Assembly (NCBI GenBank): GCA_003525905.1
Contig: DQIA01000035.1
Location: 5,555-21,286 of the forward strand
Length of the DNA: 15,732 nt
Direction of reading: 5' to 3'
Origin: Clostridiales bacterium
GTDB taxonomy: Bacteria; Bacillota; Clostridia; Oscillospirales; Oscillospiraceae
The first letter of the stretch is position 1. The number at the start of each line of letters is the position of its first letter. Shown piece after piece: positions 7,716-13,929 of the stretch. The notes under the pieces were generated by a model. It searched no databases. It worked only from the letters and a program-made list of their open reading frames with translations, and had not been told where the DNA came from. The position numbers and the translations under genes are program-made.

Positions 7716-8909
7716 TCAGAACATCTTGCGCTTGTTGTCGGCAGCGTCGAGCTCCATGAGAGCCTTGACGGGGTCCTTGACCTGCGCCAGGAAGATCATG
7801 GCGGCGATGATATACGGCTTGAAGGAGGCCTGCTTGTACAGCGGCACGAGATAGCGGTCAAACACGGAGTTGTCGACCTCGCCCTCCGGGCAGCTCAGGC
7901 CGGAGATGTCGGCGGGCAGGCAGTGCAGATACAGCGCCTTGCCGTCCTTCGTGAGCTTCATCATCTCCTCGCTGCAGGTCCAGTCCTTGTGCTCGGCGTT
8001 CTGCGCGAGGAGCTCCTTCTCCAGCTCGTCGATGCCCTTCTGGTCGCCCTTGACATAGAGCTCGGAGCGTCTTTCCATAGCCTGGAACGGAGCCCAGGAC
8101 TTCGGATAGACGATATCGGCGTCCTTAAAGGCTTCCTTCATGTCGTTCGTCTTGTGGAACTTGGAGCCGTACTTCTCGCAGTTCTTACGGGCGATCTCCT
8201 CGACCTCGGGGAAGACGTCATAGCCCTCCGGATGGGCCAGCGTGACATCCATGCCGAAGCGGGTGAACAGGCCGATGACGCCCTGCGGAACAGACAGCGG
8301 CTTGCCGTAGGACGGGGAATAGGCCCACGTCATGGCGACCTTCTTGCCCTTCAGGTTCTCAACGCCGCCGAAGTAGTGGATGACATGCAGCATGTCGGCC
8401 ATGCACTGCGTCGGATGGTCGACGTCGCACTGCAGGTTCACGAGCGTCGGGCGCTGCTCGAGAATGCCGTCGCGGTAGCCCTCTTCCAGCGCGTCCATGA
8501 ACGTCTTCTGGTACTCGTGGCCCTGATGGATGTACATATCGTCGCGGATGCCGATGACGTCGGCCATGAAGGAGACCATGTTCGCAGTCTCGCGGACGGT
8601 CTCGCCGTGGGCGATCTGGGATTTCTTCTCATCGAGGACCTGCTCCTCGAGACCCAGCAGGTTGCACGCAGAGGCGAAGGAGAAGCGGGTACGGGTGGAG
8701 TTGTCGCGGAACAGGGAGATGCCAAGGCCGGAATTGAAGACCTTCGTGGACTTGTTGCGCTCGCGCAGGTCGCGCAGGGCGTCGGCCACGGTGAAGACGG
8801 CGTCGATCTCGTCGTCCGTCTTGTCCCACGTCCAGTAGAAATCGGTTTTATACATGTTATTGATGTGGAGCTTTTCGAGGTGTCTTGCCAGTTCAACAGT
8901 CTTGCTCAT
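7716..8909 (-). CDS. ygeW: Knotted carbamoyltransferase YgeW
   Basis: A 397-residue member of the aspartate/ornithine carbamoyltransferase superfamily, closest to YgeW, whose amino-acid substrate is unknown or debated. The carbamoyl-phosphate site is intact: STRTR (71-75), HPTQ (165-168) and HCLP (329-332). The segment KSWAPF (270-275) and the length, longer than an ornithine enzyme, fit the knotted YgeW/AOTC/SOTC branch. The C-terminus VDNSVFDRY-VPLYKQA-FKPYIIAAMI is also typical. GGAG lies about seven bases before the ATG. It sits between ygeY (80 bp upstream) and arcC (25 bp downstream). Next to a kinase it is most likely to run in the phosphorolysis direction, taking carbamoyl from a ureido amino acid to phosphate. 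That direction is an inference from context. Confidence 0.94.
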   Translation of the reverse strand: MSKTVELARHLEKLHINNMYKTDFYWTWDKTDDEIDAVFTVADALRDLRERNKSTKVFNSGLGISLFRDNSTRTRFSFASACNLLGLEEQVLDEKKSQIAHGETVRETANMVSFMADVIGIRDDMYIHQGHEYQKTFMDALEEGYRDGILEQRPTLVNLQCDVDHPTQCMADMLHVIHYFGGVENLKGKKVAMTWAYSPSYGKPLSVPQGVIGLFTRFGMDVTLAHPEGYDVFPEVEEIARKNCEKYGSKFHKTNDMKEAFKDADIVYPKSWAPFQAMERRSELYVKGDQKGIDELEKELLAQNAEHKDWTCSEEMMKLTKDGKALYLHCLPADISGLSCPEGEVDNSVFDRYLVPLYKQASFKPYIIAAMIFLAQVKDPVKALMELDAADNKRKMF

Positions 8910-8943
8910 GATCGTTCTCCTATTTCATATTTTGGTTGGTCGG

Positions 8944-8971
8944 AAGCCCGGCTCAGCCGGGCTTGCTTTTT
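8944..8971. terminator. Hairpin between ygeY and ygeW
   Basis: Near-perfect inverted repeat AAGCCCGGCT (8944-8953), C, AGCCGGGCTT (8955-8964), in the 80-bp ygeY-ygeW gap. The T-rich tail (GCTTTTTAT, 8965-8973) is on the plus strand, so it would stop antisense transcription. For the minus-strand operon it has no U run and is more likely an mRNA-stabilising or weakly attenuating hairpin. Confidence 0.6.
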
Positions 8972-8989
8972 ATCGGATGGACGGAAAAA

Positions 8990-10384
8990 TCACTTGATGT
9001 CGTTGCCGGTCAGCTCCTGACGGAACTCGGCCTCGGTGATCTTGTTTTCGGGCTTGTACAGACCGGGAACGGCGGCATAGAGCGCGGCGCAGACGACGAG
9101 GTCCTGCTTCCAGGTGATCTCGTTCGGCGCATGGGCCTGCGACTCGGCGCCGGGGCCAAAGCCGACGCACGGGATGCCGTAGCGGCCCTGGATGGAAACG
9201 CCGTTCGTGGAGAACGTCCACTTGTCGGTCAGCGGGCGGCCTTCGCGCTTGGAGCGCGCGGTCTCGTCGGCCCAGAGGCGCTTGTCGCCCCACAGAGCGT
9301 GGTGCGCATCGACAAGGGCCTGCACATGGGCGGCGGATTCCTTGTTGATCCACGTCGGGAAGAAGCACTCGGTCTCATAGACGTGGCCGGTCCATGCGGG
9401 ACGGTCGTACATATACATCGAAACCTTGACGTCCTTGGCATACTTCTTGCAGGCGGGCAGGTCCTCGATCTCCTTCAGGCAGGACTGGTAGGTCTCACCT
9501 GCCGTCATACGGCGGTCGATGGAGATGGAGCAGGAGTCCGCAACGGCGCAGCGGGACGGGGACGTGTAGAAGATCTGCGACGTCGTGCAGGTGCCGCGGC
9601 CGAGGAAGCGCGCGTCTTCCCAATGCTCGGGGTTGTACTTCGGGTCGAGCATCTTGACAAGGCCCTTGATCTCCTTGTCATCGGCGGCGTCGTTCTCGTT
9701 GAGGTCGCGGACGTTCAGCAGGACCTCGGCCATCTTGTGGATGGCGTTGTCACCGCGCTCCGGAGCGGAGCCGTGGCAGGAGACACCGTGCATGTCGACG
9801 CGGATCTCCATACGGCCGCGGTGGCCGCGATAGATGCCGCCGTCCGTCGGCTCGGTGGAGATGACGAACTCGATCTTGCTGCGGGCATCCTCCGGTCCTT
9901 TGAAATATTCATTGACGATGGACTGCCAGCACATGCCGTCGCAGTCCTCCTCCTGCACGGAGCCGACGACCATGATCTTATAGCCCTCGGGGATGAGACC
10001 AAGGTCCTTCATGATCTTCGCGCCGTAGGCAGCGGAGGCCATGCCGCCCTCCTGGTCGGAGCCGCCGCGTCCGTAGATGATGTCGTCCGTCTCATAGCCC
10101 TCATAGGGGTCGTTCGTCCAGTTGGCGCGGTTGCCGATGCCGACGGTATCGATGTGGGAATCGATGGCGATGATCTTCTCGCCCGTGCCCATCCAGCCGA
10201 TGACGTTGCCAAGCTGATCGATCTCGACCCTGTCATAGCCGAGCTTCTCCAGCTCCTGCTTGATGCGCATGACGACGCCCTTTTCTTCGCAGCTTTCACT
10301 GGGGATGGCGATCATGTCCCGCAGGAAACGGCTCATGTCGGCACGATAGCCCTCGGCCGCACGTTTGATTGCTTCAAAATCCAT
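8990..10384 (-). CDS. ygeY: YgeY family M20 hydrolase (selenium-metabolism-linked)
   Basis: A 464-residue cytoplasmic metallohydrolase of the M20/ArgE/DapE group; the family cleaves amide bonds of N-acyl amino acids or dipeptides, and YgeY relatives are named selenium-metabolism-linked because of neighbour genes. Counting from an ATG five codons upstream (10399), the metal and catalytic residues are His82 and Asp84 (SHIDT), Asp115 (GSDQEGGM), Glu150/Glu151 (QEED), Glu183 (STEPT) and His423 (QAHAPNE); subtract five for the start chosen here. The ATG at 10399 overlaps the GGAGGG that is an ideal ribosome site, seven bases before the ATG at 10384, so 10384 is preferred. It is the first gene of the ygeY-ygeW-arcC unit. 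The true substrate cannot be read from sequence; no selenocysteine codon or Se-hydroxylase gene is visible here. Confidence 0.93.
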   Translation of the reverse strand: MDFEAIKRAAEGYRADMSRFLRDMIAIPSESCEEKGVVMRIKQELEKLGYDRVEIDQLGNVIGWMGTGEKIIAIDSHIDTVGIGNRANWTNDPYEGYETDDIIYGRGGSDQEGGMASAAYGAKIMKDLGLIPEGYKIMVVGSVQEEDCDGMCWQSIVNEYFKGPEDARSKIEFVISTEPTDGGIYRGHRGRMEIRVDMHGVSCHGSAPERGDNAIHKMAEVLLNVRDLNENDAADDKEIKGLVKMLDPKYNPEHWEDARFLGRGTCTTSQIFYTSPSRCAVADSCSISIDRRMTAGETYQSCLKEIEDLPACKKYAKDVKVSMYMYDRPAWTGHVYETECFFPTWINKESAAHVQALVDAHHALWGDKRLWADETARSKREGRPLTDKWTFSTNGVSIQGRYGIPCVGFGPGAESQAHAPNEITWKQDLVVCAALYAAVPGLYKPENKITEAEFRQELTGNDIK

Positions 10385-10458
10385 CGTGGTACCCTCCATT
10401 ATCTATTCATTCCGTACCGCAGTGCGGATATGCAGGCAGTCTGCGGTTCTCTGCTCCT

Positions 10459-10486
10459 ATCTTACCATATCCTGCACAGAAGTCAA
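10459..10486 (-). promoter_or_regulatory. Promoter for ygeY-ygeW-arcC
   Basis: On the minus strand, TTGACT (10486-10481) and TAAGAT (10464-10459) are separated by 16 bp, about 75 bp upstream of the ygeY ATG. It points away from the regulator promoter at 10527-10555. Confidence 0.65.
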
Positions 10487-10487
10487 A

Positions 10488-10516
10488 CAAATTTTTTTCA
10501 AAACAAAAAAATTTTG
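10488..10516. promoter_or_regulatory. AT-rich near-palindrome between divergent promoters, candidate operator
   Basis: CAAATTTTTTT (10488-10498), a six-base centre, then AAAAAAATTTTG (10505-10516), which is an imperfect inverted repeat. It directly abuts the ygeY -35 box and lies 11 bp before the -35 of the plus-strand promoter, where a regulator could control both directions. Binding by the adjacent YheO/DauR-type protein is inference. The A/T runs could also act as an UP element or bend. Confidence 0.4.
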
Positions 10517-10526
10517 GAAAAAACAA

Positions 10527-10555
10527 TTGATTTCTCCCGGCTATAATGGTATCAT
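10527..10555 (+). promoter_or_regulatory. Promoter for the regulator-PLP enzyme unit
   Basis: TTGATT (10527-10532) and TATCAT (10550-10555) with 17 bp spacing. A perfect TATAAT (10542-10547) overlaps the spacer but has no correctly spaced -35. The start of transcription would be near 10562, giving a leader of nearly 580 nt that contains repeats A4, D1, D2 and D3. Confidence 0.6.
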
Positions 10556-10608
10556 AGGGTCAGGAAAATCCAAATAGGGACGCTCTGACCGGCAAAAACC
10601 GGAAGTTC

Positions 10609-10733
10609 GTCATCCCGAGGAGCGAAGCGGCGTGGGGCTCTCAGGCACCATATTTCGTATTCGCCGGGGATCCTCAAAAATCCGGAATGATCCCGCGAGA
10701 TTGCCACGGCCCCTTGCGGGGCCTCGCAATGAC
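10609..10733. repeat. Dispersed repeat family A, copy A4
   Basis: Begins GTCATCCCGAGGAGCGAAG and ends GCCTCGCAATGAC, with an inner GGCCCCTTGCGGGGCC hairpin. The interior (TTTCGTATTCGCCG, TGATCCCGCGAGATTGCC) matches copy A1 rather than A2 or A5. It lies in the leader of the regulator gene. Confidence 0.78.
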
Positions 10734-10761
10734 AAGCCTGACAGCGGGCAGTATGCGTGAG

Positions 10762-10927
10762 GGATTTCTTCAGAGTTTCCCAACAGGGAAGCTCGGAAGA
10801 AATCAGCAAGAGCGGAGGGCGAGAGATTTTTCGTCGAGGCGAGGTTTGGAAAGCGCAGGCGTACTTTGTGTACTCCAAGCCTTCCAAACCGATGAATTGG
10901 CAGAAAATATCCGGCATCTGCCGCAGA
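10762..10927 (+). repeat. Family D structured repeat, tandem copy D1
   Basis: A 166-bp unit with three hairpins. Hairpin I: GATTTCTTC (10763-10771) with GAAGAAATC (10796-10804) and inner TTCCC-AACA-GGGAA. Hairpin II: GGTTTGGAA (10843-10851) with TTCCAAACC (10882-10890), and an apical GTAC-TTTGT-GTAC (10861-10873). Hairpin III: CGGC-ATCT-GCCG (10912-10923). A second copy follows directly. The stretch is open in one frame but encodes nothing recognisable. Confidence 0.85.
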
Positions 10928-11094
10928 GGATTTCTTCAGAGTTTTCCCAACAGGGAAGCTCGGAAGAAATCAGCAAGAGCGGAGGGCGAGAGATTTTTCG
11001 TCGAGGCGAGGTTTGGGGAACGCAGGAATACTTTGTGTATTTCAAGTTCCCCGAACCGATGGATCGGCGGAAAAGCTCCGGCATCCGCCGCAGA
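10928..11094 (+). repeat. Family D structured repeat, tandem copy D2
   Basis: A 167-bp unit directly following D1. Hairpin I (10929-10937 with 10963-10971) is identical to D1. Hairpin II has different arms that still pair: GGTTTGGGGAA (11010-11020) with TTCCCCGAACC (11047-11057), and apical ATAC-TTTGT-GTAT (11028-11040). Hairpin III is CGGC-ATCC-GCCG (11079-11090). The changes relative to D1 fall mainly in paired positions and are compensated. Confidence 0.85.
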
Positions 11095-11115
11095 GGATTT
11101 CTTCAGAGTTTTCCC
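11095..11115 (+). repeat. Truncated third copy of family D (D3)
   Basis: The first 21 bases of the D unit (GGATTTCTTCAGAG and TTTTCCC) occur a third time, 167 bp after the start of D2. Sequence identity then stops, and the ribosome site of the regulator gene follows about ten bases later. Confidence 0.75.
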
Positions 11116-11139
11116 CCAAAAAAGAAAGGGGCGCTGCGA

Positions 11140-11793
11140 TTGCTGAAACCGAATGAACTGGAAACGCTCCGCCAAATGGCGAGAGGCCTCGCGGCGCAGT
11201 TTGGAAGCAACTGCGAGGTCGTTGTGCACGAGATCTCGGAGCGCAGTACATCACACTCTGTCGTGGCCATTGAAAACGGCCATGTCTCCGGCCGCAAGCT
11301 CGGCGACGGTCCCTCACAGGTCGTGCTCGAGCAGCTCGGCAAGGACGGCCGCGCGCCGGAGGACCAGCTGTGCTATCTCACCCGCACGCCGGACGGCAAG
11401 CTGCTGAAATCGTCGTCTATCTACATCCGCGACGAATCCGGGCGCGTGTGCGCCATTTTCTGCATCAACTTTGATATTTCCGCGCTGGCCATGGCCGAGC
11501 AGGCGCTCGCCGGGCTGACGTCCGCCCACCCCGCCGGGGAGGAGACGCCCCGCATCACGCACAATGTCAACGACCTGCTCGACGATCTCATCGAGCAGTC
11601 CGACCGCCTCATCGGCAAGCCGGTCGCCCTGATGAGCAAGGAGGACAAGGTGCGCGCCATCCATTTCCTCAATGAGCACGGCGCGCTGCTCGTCACAAAA
11701 TCCGGCGACAAGATCGCGAAACATTTTGGCATTTCCAAATACACGCTATATTCTTATCTTGACGTAAAAACTGGAGGAAAGAGCAATGATTGA
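11140..11793 (+). CDS. YheO/DauR-type transcriptional regulator
   Basis: A 217-residue regulator with an N-terminal YheO-like PAS domain (about 8-125; NCEVVVHEIS, ENGHVSGRKLGD, FCINFDIS) and a C-terminal DauR-like helix-turn-helix (about 165-210; KVRAIHFLNEHGALLV, KHFGISKYTLYSYL). Relatives respond to small metabolites, for example DauR in D-arginine use. The reading frame is open far upstream, but that part is repeat D. The TTG at 11140 is chosen because GAAAGGGG ends nine bases before it and because the length before the PAS motif fits the family; the next ATG at 11176 lacks a ribosome site. Its stop overlaps the start of the PLP enzyme gene by eight bases, so the two are translationally coupled. 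It probably senses a substrate of this pathway and controls itself and the divergent ygeY unit. Confidence 0.86.
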   Translation: MLKPNELETLRQMARGLAAQFGSNCEVVVHEISERSTSHSVVAIENGHVSGRKLGDGPSQVVLEQLGKDGRAPEDQLCYLTRTPDGKLLKSSSIYIRDESGRVCAIFCINFDISALAMAEQALAGLTSAHPAGEETPRITHNVNDLLDDLIEQSDRLIGKPVALMSKEDKVRAIHFLNEHGALLVTKSGDKIAKHFGISKYTLYSYLDVKTGGKSND

Positions 11794-13258
11794 TCTTCGC
11801 ATCAACAAGGAAGGCCTGAAGCACAACATCGAGAAGGCCAAGGAAAACCACATCATCATCCCGACCATCGCGCAGATGCAGAATCCGGATCTCATCCCGG
11901 AGAAAATCAAGGAAAAGCTGACCCATACCGGCCTGTGGGACGTCGACCCCGTCAACCTGTTCCGCATTTCCTGGCACAACGAGGCCAAGGAGTTCGGCGG
12001 TCTGTATCAGCACACCCCGAATTATGTGGAGATCTCCTCCAGCCTGTCCGGCGTGCCGTGCCGCATCCTTGCCATGTCCGGCAAGTGGTTCCCCACGGGC
12101 TGCCATAAGGTCGGCGCTTCGTTCGGCTGCCTGGCTCCGCGCCTTGTGACCGGTCAGTTCGACGCCACCTATCATCATGCCGTGTGGCCGTCCACCGGCA
12201 ACTACTGCCGCGGCGGCGCCTTCAACTCCAAGCTGCTGGCCTGCGACTCCGTCGCCATCCTGCCGCAGGATATGTCCAAGGAGCGCTTTGACTGGCTGAA
12301 GTCCATCGCCGGTCAGATCATCGCCACGCCGGGCTGTGAGTCCAACGTCAAGGAGATCTTCGACAAGACGTGGGAGCTGAAGAAGGATCCGTCCATGATG
12401 ATCTTCAACCAGTTTGCTGAAATGGGCAACCCGCTGTGGCACTACAATGTCACGGGCTACGCCCTGGCCGATCTGTTCGAGGCCGTGAAAAAGCCCGGCC
12501 AGCGTCTGGCCGGTGCCTGCTTCACCTCCGGCTCCGCCGGCACGATGTCCTCCGGCGACCTGCTGAAGGAGCGCTATCCCGGCATGAAGCTCGCCGTCGG
12601 CGAGGCCCTGCAGTGCCCGACCATTCTGGACAACGGCTTCGGCGGCCACCGCATCGAGGGTATCGGCGACAAGCACATTCCCTGGGTCCATAACGTGAAG
12701 AACACCGACATGGCCATCGCCATCGACGACGAGGACTCCCAGCGCCTGCTGCGTCTGTTCAACTGCAAGGAGGGTCAGGAGTACCTGAAGTCCCTCGGCA
12801 TGACGGACGAGCAGATCGAGAAGTTCACCTGGATGGGCATCTCCGGCATCGCCAACGTGCTGTGCTGCATCAAGATGGCCAAGTACTATGAGCTGACCGA
12901 GGACGACGTCGTTGTCACCGTCCTGACGGACTCCGCCGTCATGTACAAGTCCCGCGTGGAAGAGCTCAACGCCCAGCACGGCGCCTACTCCGCCTTCGAG
13001 GCCGAGAAGGACCATGCGCTGCATATGCTCGGCCTGAAGACCGACAGCATGCTCGAGCTGACCTACACGGAGCGCAAGCGCGTGCACAACCTGAAGTATT
13101 ACACCTGGGTCGAGCAGCAGGGCATGAACGTCGAAGACCTCAACGCCCAGTGGTACGACACGAAGGGCACCTGGGACGCCGTCCATGCACAGGCGAAGGA
13201 CCTCGATGCGCTCATCGATGCCTTCAACGACGAGGTCGGCATCCTCAAGACTCTGTAA
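11786..13258 (+). CDS. PLP-dependent fold-type II enzyme, substrate unknown
   Basis: A 490-residue protein related to cysteine synthase, threonine deaminase and tryptophan synthase beta chains. Candidate PLP-binding Lys108 lies in TGCHKVGASFG; the substrate loop is PSTGNYCRGGAF (135-146), the phosphate-binding loop is SGSAGTMSSG (248-257), and DSAVMYKSR (382-390) resembles the conserved C-terminal segment of cysteine synthases. It has an N-terminal extension of about 80 residues with no motif I recognise. GGAGG lies eight bases before the ATG. It overlaps the regulator gene and is divergent from ygeY-ygeW-arcC, so a role in the same pathway is likely, possibly as an ammonia-lyase or beta-eliminating enzyme replacing YgeX. 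It does not look like YgeX or OrtB. The reaction is inference. Such proteins are usually annotated only as PLP-dependent protein beta subunit. Confidence 0.85.
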   Translation: MIDLRINKEGLKHNIEKAKENHIIIPTIAQMQNPDLIPEKIKEKLTHTGLWDVDPVNLFRISWHNEAKEFGGLYQHTPNYVEISSSLSGVPCRILAMSGKWFPTGCHKVGASFGCLAPRLVTGQFDATYHHAVWPSTGNYCRGGAFNSKLLACDSVAILPQDMSKERFDWLKSIAGQIIATPGCESNVKEIFDKTWELKKDPSMMIFNQFAEMGNPLWHYNVTGYALADLFEAVKKPGQRLAGACFTSGSAGTMSSGDLLKERYPGMKLAVGEALQCPTILDNGFGGHRIEGIGDKHIPWVHNVKNTDMAIAIDDEDSQRLLRLFNCKEGQEYLKSLGMTDEQIEKFTWMGISGIANVLCCIKMAKYYELTEDDVVVTVLTDSAVMYKSRVEELNAQHGAYSAFEAEKDHALHMLGLKTDSMLELTYTERKRVHNLKYYTWVEQQGMNVEDLNAQWYDTKGTWDAVHAQAKDLDALIDAFNDEVGILKTL

Positions 13259-13286
13259 TTAGGGCAACCCCGCACAATTGCAGCTT

Positions 13287-13463
13287 CGGCCTTCGCCGGA
13301 TATTTTTCGCCGATCCATCGGTTCGAAAAGTTTGAGGTATTGCGCAGCCGTTGGCGGCTTTGCCGCCTTACGGATGCGGCATGCCCCTTGCGGGTACACA
13401 AAGTACATCTGCACTTTTCAAACCTTGTCTCGACAAAAAATCTCTCGACGAATGCTCTTGCTG
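13287..13463 (-). repeat. Family D structured repeat, inverted and expanded copy D4
   Basis: Read on the minus strand it matches D1 and D2 from CAGCAAGAGC to hairpin III. Hairpin II arms are GGTTTGAAAAGT (13424-13413) and ACTTTTCGAACC (13331-13320), the apical part is GTAC-TTTGT-GTAC (13406-13394), and hairpin III is CGGC-GAAG-GCCG (13298-13287). The side opposite the apical hairpin carries about 55 extra bases (13332-13393) that include their own hairpin, GGCGGC-TTT-GCCGCC. Hairpin I is missing. This copy fills most of the 13259-13563 gap. Confidence 0.78.
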
Positions 13464-13487
13464 AATTATGCAGTGCTGCTTTAGAAT
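13458..13487 (+). promoter_or_regulatory. Possible weak promoter upstream of the membrane protein-thrC-like pair
   Basis: TTGCTG (13458-13463) and TAGAAT (13482-13487) with 18 bp spacing; the -35 overlaps the end of repeat D4. If used, transcription would start just before the terminator-like hairpin at 13509-13547. Confidence 0.3.
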
Positions 13488-13508
13488 CTTAGAATTTTGA
13501 CAATCAGC

Positions 13509-13547
13509 CCGTGCCGGGGTGGGTCATCCCGCTCCGGCACGGTTTTT
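13509..13547 (+). terminator. Rho-independent terminator just upstream of the 121-residue protein gene
   Basis: CCGTGCCGG (13509-13517) pairs with CCGGCACGG (13534-13542) around a 16-base loop and is followed by TTTTT (13543-13547). The T run ends only 16 bases before the next ATG and overlaps nothing but its ribosome site region. It may end transcripts of the PLP enzyme gene or act as a leader attenuator for the downstream pair. Confidence 0.75.
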
Positions 13548-13563
13548 CACCCACGGAGGCCCC

Positions 13564-13929
13564 ATGAAACCATTCCGGAACTGTCTGCGCGATGCGCTCG
13601 CGCCGCTCATCCCGGCCGTGCAGGTCGCGCTGATCCTAGCGGCGTCCATCGGCAATGTTCTGATCGCCGCGGCGATCTTTCTGAACGCCAAAAAGCTCGG
13701 CGCGCTGTTTCTGCCGGCGCTGGCGCTTTACTTTGTGCTGCTGACCGTCCTGCTGGCTGCGATCCTGCGCCGCCGGGAGCTGGACCGGCTGCACGCCCTT
13801 GTCGGCGACGAGCAGTTCTATGAATGGTACCCCCGGCAGCGCCGCCGGGACGAGCGCCGCCGTGCGCGGATGAAACGAGCTCTGGAAAAACACGACCGGA
13901 AAGCCCGGAGAAAGGAACCGAAGCGATGA
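13564..13929 (+). CDS. Small two-TM protein with basic C-terminal tail
   Basis: A 121-residue protein of unknown function. Two hydrophobic segments are seen, about 13-40 and 45-67, separated by a short NAKKLG turn, so both ends should lie on the same side of the membrane. The last 35 residues are very rich in Arg and Lys (RRRDERRRARMKR, KHDRKARRKEPKR), which predicts a cytoplasmic tail. GGAGG lies four bases before the ATG; an in-frame upstream GTG at about 13519 is rejected because it lies inside the terminator hairpin. The stop codon overlaps the start of the threonine-synthase-like gene (ATGA), so the two are translated together. No homologous family is recognised; a membrane partner or anchor for the enzyme is possible but unproven. 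Confidence 0.75.
   Translation: MKPFRNCLRDALAPLIPAVQVALILAASIGNVLIAAAIFLNAKKLGALFLPALALYFVLLTVLLAAILRRRELDRLHALVGDEQFYEWYPRQRRRDERRRARMKRALEKHDRKARRKEPKR

Noticed and set aside
6761..8909. Classical arginine deiminase operon
   Set aside because: Carbamate kinase and a carbamoyltransferase are present, but the transferase has YgeW features and no arcA or arcD is seen.
10385..10399. ATG at 10399 as the ygeY start
   Set aside because: This ATG overlaps the GGAGGG that serves the ATG at 10384 and has no ribosome site of its own.
7641..10546. Plus-strand open frames of about 459 and 536 codons opposite ygeW and ygeY
   Set aside because: They are mirror frames of genes with complete catalytic motifs and have no convincing ribosome sites.
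10762..11115. CRISPR array or insertion sequence
   Set aside because: Units are 166-167 bp, adjacent without spacers and only just over two in number; no transposase or cas gene is encoded in the window.
10687..11139. Extension of the regulator reading frame upstream to 10687
   Set aside because: The extra 150 codons consist of repeats A4, D1 and D2, are read in different frames of the repeat because the period is 166-167, and do not match the YheO/DauR family length.
10400..11139. Known riboswitch or T-box in the leaders of ygeY or the regulator
   Set aside because: No conserved core of a purine, guanidine, glycine, lysine or T-box element was recognised; only repeats A and D are seen.
11693..13186. 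Minus-strand open frame of about 497 codons opposite the PLP enzyme gene
   Set aside because: Antisense to a well-supported gene with fold-type II PLP motifs; composition is His/Val/Leu-rich as expected of a shadow frame.
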